From: Chitinophaga polysaccharea
GTDB taxonomy: Bacteria; Bacteroidota; Bacteroidia; Chitinophagales; Chitinophagaceae
Reading direction: 5' to 3'
NCBI RefSeq assembly: GCF_902150045.1
Contig: NZ_CABFVU010000002.1
Span: 1,166,001 to 1,230,000 of the forward strand
DNA length: 64,000 nt
The notes beneath the pieces are model-generated. The model did no database searches. It saw only the letters and a program-made list of their open reading frames with translations, and had not been told where the DNA came from. The translations under genes were made by a program, and so were the position numbers. Below are positions 19,564 through 26,439 of this stretch, piece after piece. Within the stretch, counting starts at the first letter, position 1; each line of letters opens with the position of its first letter.

Positions 19564-20799
19564 ATGGGTAAACGAATATTACTGATAGGCGGCAATTTCT
19601 CACCAGAGCCAACAGGTATAGGGAAGTATAACGGGGAAATGATCAGTTGGCTGGCCAATAACGGGTACGACTGTACGGTAATTACAACTTATCCTTACTA
19701 TCCGCAATGGCAGGTGCAACCGCCCTATGAACGGTCAAAGAACTGGTTCAAAAAGGAAGTGCATCCGCAGGGAAAGGGAACATTCACTGTGTACCGTTGC
19801 CCGCAGTACGTACCGGCGGAGCCTTCCGGGAAAAAAAGGATGTTGCAGGATGCCTCTTTTGCTGCTGCTGCGTTTATTAAGATAATGCAGCTGGTGTGGA
19901 AAAAGAAGTATGATATTGTTATTACCGTAGCGCCTCCCTTCCACCTGGGACTGCTGGCGGTGCTTTATAAAAAGCTGAGAGGAGCCAGCTTTGTGTATCA
20001 TGTGCAGGATCTGCAGATTGAAGCTGCGCGCGACTTACAAATGATCCGCTCCCGGGGGCTTATCAACGGGTTGTTGAAGCTGGAGAAGATAATCCTGCGA
20101 CAGGCAGATCATGTGAGCAGTATTGCCGATGGTATGATCCGGAAAATCAGTGACAAAGCCGGAAGGGAGGTATTTTATTTTCCCAACTGGGTAGATGTAA
20201 CGCAGTTTCATCCACTAACGGAAAAGGATATATTAAAGCAGTCGTTTGGCTTTTCGCCTACTGATAAAATTGTGTTGTACTCAGGAGCTATCGGTGAAAA
20301 GCAGGGCCTGGAAGCCCTGTTGCACGCGGCCGCTGCATGGCAGCACCGGAAGGAAATGAAATTCCTGATCTGCGGGTCAGGGCCCTATAAAGAGAAGCTG
20401 GAGCAGCTCGCTGCGGAACTGCAGTTAAAGAACACGATATTTTTCCCGTTGCAACCGCTTGCAGAGTTTAACCGTTTCCTGAACATGGCCGATGTGCATC
20501 TCGTTATACAAAAGGCGCATGCCAGCGATCTTGTGATGCCATCAAAGTTAACAACCATACTGGCAGTGGGGGGGATTGCCCTGATAACGGCCAATGAAGG
20601 CACCGGGTTGCATGACCTGGTTAGCCGTTATCAAATGGGCATCCTGGTAAATGCTGAAGACCAGGAAGCCCTGCAAGCGGGCATAGGCAAGGCGGTATGG
20701 GAAAACACAGCAGACATTTCGAGAAATGCCCGTGAATTTGCCACCGGCCACCTTTCAATTTCAGGAGTGATGACGCGCTTTGAAGAGCAGGTGGCGTAG
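19564..20799 (+). CDS. wcaI: WcaI-family glycosyltransferase
   Basis: A 411-aa GT-B enzyme matching the WcaI subfamily: the N-terminal segment LLIGGNFSPEPTGIGKYNGE, the TTYPYYPQW motif, VTVAPPFHLG (here ITVAPPFHLG) in the middle of the N-domain, and FPNWVD just before the donor domain. In E. coli WcaI acts on a colanic acid intermediate as a fucosyltransferase; the same role here is inference but fits the GDP-fucose genes of this operon. Confidence 0.88.
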   Translation: MGKRILLIGGNFSPEPTGIGKYNGEMISWLANNGYDCTVITTYPYYPQWQVQPPYERSKNWFKKEVHPQGKGTFTVYRCPQYVPAEPSGKKRMLQDASFAAAAFIKIMQLVWKKKYDIVITVAPPFHLGLLAVLYKKLRGASFVYHVQDLQIEAARDLQMIRSRGLINGLLKLEKIILRQADHVSSIADGMIRKISDKAGREVFYFPNWVDVTQFHPLTEKDILKQSFGFSPTDKIVLYSGAIGEKQGLEALLHAAAAWQHRKEMKFLICGSGPYKEKLEQLAAELQLKNTIFFPLQPLAEFNRFLNMADVHLVIQKAHASDLVMPSKLTTILAVGGIALITANEGTGLHDLVSRYQMGILVNAEDQEALQAGIGKAVWENTADISRNAREFATGHLSISGVMTRFEEQVA

Positions 20800-20829
20800 C
20801 GTTTTTATTGATCAACCATATTCTATTTT

Positions 20830-22215
20830 ATGCTGAACCGGTATCTCAAAATTTGCAGTATCCAGTTGATTGTGCTGGATTTTATCTGGCTGAATGTATT
20901 GTTTTTTTTAACCAGTTCCTGGTTGCAGCGGTACGACCGTATGCAGGACATTGATGTGGATATTTTCCTTGTGGTGTCAAACCTTTCCTGGCTGGCCGCC
21001 CTGTACACTACTGGTATCTATTTTCTCAGCCAGCAGTTGTCGTTTGACCGTATTGCCCGTAAAACCATACAGAGCATAGCGCTATACCTGCTGCTACTGT
21101 TATTGTCGTTGTTCCTGACGAAGCAGTTATATTCCCGGTTGTTTATCCTTAGCTATTGTACCAGTTTTCTTTGCATGGTATTGCTGGGGCGCTGGCTTTT
21201 TTACAAGGTGACCCGTCACATCCTGCGAAGGAGCGGGGTGGAAAAGAAAGTGGTGATCCTGGGGTATAACGATCTTTCCAAACAACTGGCCGACCAGTTG
21301 ATAGAAGATAACAGTAACCTGAAATTTGAGGGCTATTTTGAGGAATACAGTAATGTACATGAGCTGTCTTATTACCCGGTGATCGGCAACCTGGAAGCCT
21401 GTGTGCCCTATGCACAGTCTAACAACATCCGTGAAATATATTCCACATTATCTCCCGAAAAATTTCCCTACCTGTATACTCTGGCGCGGGAAGCGGAGCT
21501 GAATTTGATCCATTTCCGTTTTGTTCCGGATTTCAAACTGTTTGTAAACAGGCAGATCTTTGTGGATTACTTCAATAATATTCCTATTATTTCATTACGC
21601 TCCGAACCGTTGGATGATATTGCCAACCGCATCCGTAAGCGGGTGTTTGATATTATTTTCAGCGGCCTTGTGATCGTTTTTATTCTTACCTGGCTGATCC
21701 CTTTACTGGCGCTGCTGATCAAGCTGGAATCCAAAGGGCCGGTATTTTTTATACAGTACCGTACGGGCCGGAATAATATGAATTTCCCCTGCCTGAAGCT
21801 GCGGAGCATGTATGTGAACGATGAAGCAAATGCGAAGCAGGCCACGCGGCACGATAGCCGGTTTACAAGGATAGGGCGTATCCTCCGGAAAACCAATCTC
21901 GATGAAATGCCGCAATTCCTGAATGTATTTATGGGCGATATGTCTATAGTAGGCCCCCGGCCTCATATGCTCCGGCATACCGAAGAATTTTCAAGGGTGA
22001 TCCAGCAGTATATGATCCGTCATTTTTTGAAGCCGGGCATTACGGGATGGGCGCAGGTATGCGGCCTGCGTGGGGAAATTACAGAGGAATCGCATCTGCG
22101 CAGAAGGATAGAACATGATATCTGGTATATGGAAAACTGGTCGGTATATCTTGATCTGAGGATTATTTTTTTAACGATCCGGAATACGATCAAAGGAGAT
22201 GAAAATGCGTTTTGA
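20830..22215 (+). CDS. wcaJ: Undecaprenyl-phosphate glucose phosphotransferase (WcaJ-type initiating enzyme)
   Basis: A 461-aa polyprenyl-phosphate hexose-1-phosphate transferase. There are four or five N-terminal membrane segments, a cytosolic CoA-binding-like Rossmann region (VVILGYNDLSKQLADQL), then a further membrane helix and the C-terminal bacterial sugar transferase domain with KLRSM, DEMPQFLNVFMGDMSIVGPRPH and LKPGITGWAQV motifs. It transfers glucose-1-phosphate (or galactose-1-phosphate) to undecaprenyl phosphate, the first step of repeat-unit assembly. The last gene of the polysaccharide locus; nothing clearly terminator-like is visible in the 94 bp after it. Confidence 0.92.
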   Translation: MLNRYLKICSIQLIVLDFIWLNVLFFLTSSWLQRYDRMQDIDVDIFLVVSNLSWLAALYTTGIYFLSQQLSFDRIARKTIQSIALYLLLLLLSLFLTKQLYSRLFILSYCTSFLCMVLLGRWLFYKVTRHILRRSGVEKKVVILGYNDLSKQLADQLIEDNSNLKFEGYFEEYSNVHELSYYPVIGNLEACVPYAQSNNIREIYSTLSPEKFPYLYTLAREAELNLIHFRFVPDFKLFVNRQIFVDYFNNIPIISLRSEPLDDIANRIRKRVFDIIFSGLVIVFILTWLIPLLALLIKLESKGPVFFIQYRTGRNNMNFPCLKLRSMYVNDEANAKQATRHDSRFTRIGRILRKTNLDEMPQFLNVFMGDMSIVGPRPHMLRHTEEFSRVIQQYMIRHFLKPGITGWAQVCGLRGEITEESHLRRRIEHDIWYMENWSVYLDLRIIFLTIRNTIKGDENAF

Positions 22216-22309
22216 ACAGGTATGGTTTATGTAAATGATAACCTGGTAGATATTTTGCAGATATCCGGCAAAGATCTAAATTAGGATTATCTTGACATAA
22301 ATTATTCCT

Positions 22310-22975
22310 ATGGAGATAAGAGCCATCATTACAGGAAGTACCGGAATGGTAGGGGAAGGGGTGTTGCATGAATGTTTACAGCATCCGGATGTAAAGGAGG
22401 TGCTGGTCATTAACCGTAAGCCCTGCGGGGTACAACATCCTAAGTTGAAGGAAATCATTCATGAAAACTTTTATGATATGCTGTCCATTGCCACGAAGCT
22501 GCATGGCTATAACGCCTGTTACTTCTGCCTGGGTGTTTCTTCCGTGGGTATGAAAGAGGATGCCTATAAACGTGTTACTTACGATATTACGATGGAGGTA
22601 GCCCGTACACTGGCTGCCCTTAATTCAGATATGACCTTTTGCTTTGTATCCGGCGCGGGTACGGATAGCTCAGAGAAAGGACGGATCATGTGGGCGCGGG
22701 TAAAAGGCAAGACGGAGAATGATTTGCAGAAACAGCCGTTTAAAGCGGTGTATATGTTCAGGCCCGGTTTTATGCGGTCTACGGAAGGATTGAAGAATAC
22801 CAGCAAATATTACAAGTATATAGGCCGGGCCTATCCTTTTTTCAGGCGGGTATTTCCACAATGGGTGTGTACCCTGGCGGAGGTGGGACAGGCCATGATC
22901 AACGTTACCCGTTATGGGTACCCCAGGACGGTATTGGAAGTAAAGGATATTGTGGCTTTGGCTCATCATCCGTAA
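22310..22975 (+). CDS. NAD(P)-binding SDR-like protein (HTATIP2/YbjT-like)
   Basis: A 221-aa atypical short-chain dehydrogenase with the dinucleotide motif GSTGMVGEG at residues 9-17. The central part has YFCLGVSSVGMKEDAYKRVTYD, a pattern seen in small NAD-dependent epimerase-like proteins of the oxidoreductase HTATIP2 type. The fold and NAD(P) binding are well supported; the substrate is unknown. It stands alone on its transcript between the polysaccharide locus and the Nudix regulator. Confidence 0.75.
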   Translation: MEIRAIITGSTGMVGEGVLHECLQHPDVKEVLVINRKPCGVQHPKLKEIIHENFYDMLSIATKLHGYNACYFCLGVSSVGMKEDAYKRVTYDITMEVARTLAALNSDMTFCFVSGAGTDSSEKGRIMWARVKGKTENDLQKQPFKAVYMFRPGFMRSTEGLKNTSKYYKYIGRAYPFFRRVFPQWVCTLAEVGQAMINVTRYGYPRTVLEVKDIVALAHHP

Positions 22976-23026
22976 AATGCTGGTAACCTGGGGGATAGCA
23001 GTTCACTTTATATAGCCTGAGGGATG

Positions 23027-23034
23027 TATATTTG
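23027..23034 (+). promoter_or_regulatory. Bacteroidota-type -7 box (TAnnTTTG)
   Basis: TATATTTG matches the Bacteroidota sigma-ABfr -7 consensus exactly. The -33 region is poor. A transcript from here would begin near 23040 and run into the hairpin terminator at 23110-23140, or through it into the Nudix regulator gene. Confidence 0.45.
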
Positions 23035-23039
23035 CATCT

Positions 23040-23142
23040 TGTTACTTTAACAGTGTAACAGTTGTAGGTTATGAGATGACTGGAATATTCCTATCCCGGG
23101 TCCAAATAAAAAAAGGCGGTGCTCAGGCGCCGCCTTTTTGTT
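23040..23142 (+). ncRNA. Candidate small RNA or attenuated leader (about 100 nt)
   Basis: Between the promoter box at 23027 and the strong terminator at 23110-23140 lies a stretch without a credible ORF. It contains an imperfect palindrome (GTTAC at 23040-23044 pairing with GTAAC 14 bases later) that includes two TAACAG repeats. It could be a free small RNA, a leader attenuating the Nudix regulator gene, or simply the 3' terminator of the upstream gene plus an operator. Sequence alone does not decide. Confidence 0.3.
23110..23141 (+). terminator. Intrinsic terminator
   Basis: GGCGGTGC pairs with GCGCCGCC around a TCAG loop, with A-tract and T-tract flanks that extend the stem. The flanking A and T runs make it potentially bidirectional. 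Confidence 0.8.
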
Positions 23143-23223
23143 TTATCTGCTCACATAAGACAACTTTATTAGGTTATCTCCCCCAAAATCCTTTACTTCA
23201 CGTTAAATTGACGCAAACAATAT

Positions 23224-23913
23224 ATGAAGCCGTTCCACGAGTATAAGAACCCTTCGCTGGCGATAGACCTGGTGGTATTTGGTTACCACGACAATACCCT
23301 GTCGGTATTGCTGCTGAACCGTAAGGAGGAGCCTTTTAAGGACTGCTGGACCTTACCGGGCGGTTTCCTGCAAATGGAAGAAACCTTCCTGGATACCTGT
23401 TATCGTATCCTGCAAACCAAGTTGGGTATGAAAGAAGTATTCCTGGAACAGCTTTATTCTTTTGATGCGGTAGACAGGGACCCACGCGGGCGGGTTATCG
23501 CAGTAGGATATTACGCGCTTATCAATCCTGCTAAATTCAGCGTGGTAGCAGGGAGTATGGCCAACGACGTAAAGTGGTTCAATGTAAGGAAAATGCCTGT
23601 CCTGGGTTTTGATCATAAACATATTTTCAAGCAGGCGCTCCAGAGGCTGCGGTCGAAGATACAGTATGACCCTGTTGGATTTGAGCTGCTGGATGAGCTG
23701 TTTACCATCACGGAGCTGCATGAGCTCTATGAATGTATCCTGCAAACCACTATTGATCGCCGCAATTTCCGCCGGAAAATACTGGATGCCGCTTATGTGA
23801 TCAATACAGGTCTGAAACGCGAGGGACTAAAGAACAGGCATCCCGAACTGTATAAGTTCAATAAACAACTGAAGAAAAATAGTTTCCAGATCAATGTTCC
23901 CAACGAAACCTGA
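23224..23913 (+). CDS. Nudix-domain transcriptional regulator (NrtR/AraR-like)
   Basis: A 229-aa protein with an N-terminal Nudix fold (about residues 10-145) and a C-terminal winged-helix region (about 150-225, FTITELHELYE... FRRKILD). The Nudix box begins GGFLQMEE but the catalytic REUXEE core reads RILQTK, so the acidic metal ligands are missing and hydrolysis is unlikely. This is the hallmark of NrtR-type regulators, where the Nudix domain senses a nucleotide or sugar ligand. It lies 4 bp upstream of the 2OG oxygenase reading frame (ATG at 23918) and is probably co-transcribed with it. The ligand and target genes are unknown. Confidence 0.85.
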   Translation: MKPFHEYKNPSLAIDLVVFGYHDNTLSVLLLNRKEEPFKDCWTLPGGFLQMEETFLDTCYRILQTKLGMKEVFLEQLYSFDAVDRDPRGRVIAVGYYALINPAKFSVVAGSMANDVKWFNVRKMPVLGFDHKHIFKQALQRLRSKIQYDPVGFELLDELFTITELHELYECILQTTIDRRNFRRKILDAAYVINTGLKREGLKNRHPELYKFNKQLKKNSFQINVPNET

Positions 23914-23917
23914 TGTT

Positions 23918-24463
23918 ATGGAAAAAATCACCTGCACCCCGTAGATCTTTATTATCAAAGATTTTTTCAGCACAGAGGAATGCGCCGCCCTCATAGAAAA
24001 GAGCGAGGCAATAGGTTATGAAGAAGCCACTGTAGACGTGGGCGGAGGCGTACAACGTATGATAAAAGGCGTACGGAATAATGAGCGGGTCTTGTATAAG
24101 GACCAGGCTTATGCTACCTTTATCTGGGAAAGGCTGAAAAATTTTGCTCCTGAAGGAAAAGATAGCAGGAATGCCTCGGGAGTAAATGAATTGTTCCGTT
24201 TTTATAAATACAGCACGGGCCAGCGCTTTAAAATGCATAAGGACGGCAGTTTTGAGCGGAACCGTTTTGAAGCCAGCCAGTATACTTTTATGATCTACCT
24301 GAACGAAGCATATACCGGCGGGGAAACCATTTTTGCCTCCGGTGAAGTTATCCGGCCTGAAACCGGTACTGCCCTGGTATTTCATCATCCGCTGCGGCAT
24401 GAAGGTTCCATGCTTACCGCCGGTGTGAAATATGTGCTTCGTACAGATATTATGTACAAATAA
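23918..24463 (+). pseudogene. 2OG-Fe(II) oxygenase (prolyl 4-hydroxylase-like) with in-frame TAG
   Basis: The frame from ATG 23918 reads MEKITCTP, then TAG at 23942-23944, then continues without a break as IFIIKDFFSTEECAALIEKS, which is the conserved first strand and helix of prolyl-4-hydroxylase-type oxygenases. Downstream are the iron-binding His/Asp pair in MHKDGS (24236-24244), the distal His in HPLRHEG and the 2OG-binding Arg in KYVLRTDI. The only ATG/GTG starts after the TAG (GTG at 24035, ATG at 24059) would delete the N-terminal strand and helix. So this is either a recent nonsense mutation, a sequencing error, or a gene using a rare start such as ATT/ATC at 23945-23956. GAG to TAG (Glu9) is the simplest explanation. 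The rest of the gene is intact, suggesting recent origin. Confidence 0.75.
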
Positions 24464-24471
24464 AACAAAAC

Positions 24472-25203
24472 ATGCCCGCAACCTACGTAATAGGTGACAT
24501 ACACGGTGCGCTGAAGGCCTTGAAACAGCTGGTAGAGCGTATCGCGCCGAAAACAACCGATACACTGATTTTTTTAGGAGACTATGTAGATGGATGGTCG
24601 GAGTCAGCTGAAGTGATTTCCTGGCTCATGGAACTGGAATCGCAATACCACTGCATTTTTATCAAAGGAAACCACGACGCCTGGTGCGAGTCCTGGCTGA
24701 ATGGCATAATGCCGGAAGCTTCCTGGCAGCGTAACGGTGGCAAAGCCACCGTGGAGAGCTTCAATAAACTATCACCTGAGGCACTGGAATGCCATCGCCA
24801 GTTCCTGAACCGCATGCGTATGTACTACATTGATGACCAGAACAGGTTGTATATACATGCAGGCTTTACTTCCACGCATGGCCCTGCCCATGAAAGGTTT
24901 GAGCCTATGCTTTACTGGGACCGGAGCCTCTGGGAACTTGCCCTGGCGATGGATCGCAGTATACCCAGGGATTCAAAGTTTTACCCGAAAAGACTGCTGC
25001 AGTTTAAAGAGATCTATATTGGTCATACGCCCAGCCTTAATTATGGGCAGGAGCTCCCCATGATCGCCTGCAACGTACACAACATCGACACCGGTGCGGC
25101 TTTCAAAGGCAAAATTTCCGCGATGAATGTGGATACGAAGGAGGTGTGGCAGAGCGATGCCGTGTATTTGCTGTATCCTGGGGAGAATGGCCGGAACCCA
25201 TGA
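24472..25203 (+). CDS. Metallophosphoesterase (Ser/Thr phosphatase-like)
   Basis: A 243-aa calcineurin-like phosphoesterase. All core metal-binding motifs are present: GDIHG at residues 8-12, GDYVDG at 36-41, GNHD at 66-69, a later IHAG and a GHTP near the C-terminus. The layout matches PrpA/ApaH-like bacterial PPP phosphatases, which act on phosphoproteins or dinucleoside polyphosphates. It lies 8 bp after the 2OG oxygenase frame, so the three genes from 23224 form a likely operon. Confidence 0.88.
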   Translation: MPATYVIGDIHGALKALKQLVERIAPKTTDTLIFLGDYVDGWSESAEVISWLMELESQYHCIFIKGNHDAWCESWLNGIMPEASWQRNGGKATVESFNKLSPEALECHRQFLNRMRMYYIDDQNRLYIHAGFTSTHGPAHERFEPMLYWDRSLWELALAMDRSIPRDSKFYPKRLLQFKEIYIGHTPSLNYGQELPMIACNVHNIDTGAAFKGKISAMNVDTKEVWQSDAVYLLYPGENGRNP

Positions 25204-25221
25204 TCCCGGCCATTTAGCGTA

Positions 25222-26312
25222 TTATTTATTCAAAGCAGCACGAAGTGTTTTTAACTCATTTGTCAATGTTTTATTGGTAGCTTTTACTTCCATTATTTCT
25301 TTCTGCATGGCAATCAGATGTAAGGTGAGCTCTTCCCTTTTTTCAGGAGTATAGCGTTCATATCTCCCAGGTCCTGGCCGTTTTCAGCCACTTCTTTTGC
25401 AGAAGGCACTTCCGGTAAATGTTTGTTTTCCCTGATAAAAGCTTCGGTTTTTTGGAGAGATGGCAATGGGTAATCCTGCTCAAAAACATAATCGGGCCAG
25501 GTGGCGGCTTGTGTTACTTTAACCCTTCTGGCGGCGATAGTGCCTTCCACGGCGAGCTTATTGGTACCGGGAGCAGTAGTGCCAATGCCCACGTTGCCAT
25601 TGGCTTTGATCATCAGCAACGAGGTACCATAGGAATTAACGGAAAAAACATTGGCATTGGCGAGCCTTGCATTGGTTTTACTTCTTCCGTCCAACATTAC
25701 AGCTGCTGAATATGGTTCCAATGCTGAAGGGACAACATCCTCAGCCTCTCCGTTCAAAGAAATACCATATGGTCTTCCAGGGCTATAGGACCGGCCGATA
25801 ATACCCGGGATATAGGCGCCTGTCTGATAAGTAGCATTGGAAAAGCGAAGCACAGCTTCTGTTTCAGCAACATTGGTGTAAGTGAATTTAGCCAATGTTG
25901 CTGGCTCAGCTCCATCTGTTCCAGGTAAACCGGAAACATGCAATTGAGCCGTAGGCGAAGCCGTATTAACCCCTGTAAACCCATTGCTCCTCATAACAGT
26001 CAGGTACCTTGGTCTGAGGCTCCCATCATTATTATAACCAAATAATGCAAAATCACTGCCTTCGAGGTTTGTACCGCTTTCTACATTGGTGGTTCCCAGA
26101 CCCCATCGATAGACACCATTCTGCATTAACATATAGTGTCCTGAACCGAGCCCGGCGGCGGTTGTACGGGAAGTGTTGAACAGGCTGGCACGCCCAATCC
26201 CATCTATATTAAAATTAGCACCACTCTGTAAGGTGGTCTGGTTGAGGATCTGTGCATTACTCCTTACTGCTGACAGGTAGCAAACGGAAGTTAACAAAAA
26301 GAATCTTTTCAT
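25222..26312 (-). pseudogene. Secreted tail-fibre-like protein with frameshifted coiled-coil C-terminus
   Basis: The uninterrupted frame (25314-26312) starts at ATG 26312 with a signal peptide (MKRFFLLTSVCYLS..., cleavage near SNAQ) and encodes repeats of the kind GNVGIGTTAPxxKLxVEGTIAARRVKVT, followed by YPLPSLQKTEAFIRENKHLPEVPSA and LGDMNAILLKK. In this Bacteroidota family the last motif continues into a leucine-zipper tail. Here the zero frame ends after 8 more unrelated residues, while the -1 frame reads EELTLHLIAMQKEIMEV and a further heptad pattern to a stop at 25222. The shift occurs at an A6G3 run (25335-25343 on the + strand). This is either a one-base indel, a sequencing error, or -1 slippage on AAA AAA. 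The probable role is a trimeric surface fibre; no ligand is predicted. Confidence 0.75.
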
Positions 26313-26335
26313 GATAAGGGACAATAGTTAGGTTA

Positions 26336-26343
26336 CAAATATA
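26336..26343 (-). promoter_or_regulatory. -7 box for the tail-fibre-like gene
   Basis: TATATTTG on the minus strand, 23 bp upstream of the ATG at 26312, matches TAnnTTTG exactly. The -33 region is only T-rich. Confidence 0.45.
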
Positions 26344-26372
26344 TCTCTCAAAGATGTAAAAAATCCCACATA

Positions 26373-26414
26373 AAAAAAAGCCCGGAACGCTCAGGTGTAC
26401 CCCCTTGCGTTCCG
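26373..26414 (-). terminator. Intrinsic terminator downstream of the outer-membrane beta-barrel gene
   Basis: On the minus strand CCGGAACGC pairs with GCGTTCCGG around a 16-base loop and is followed by GCTTTTTTTT. It lies 26 bp beyond the stop of the gene at 26440. Confidence 0.8.
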
Positions 26415-26439
26415 GTGCTTTACACTATAAGACAACTTC

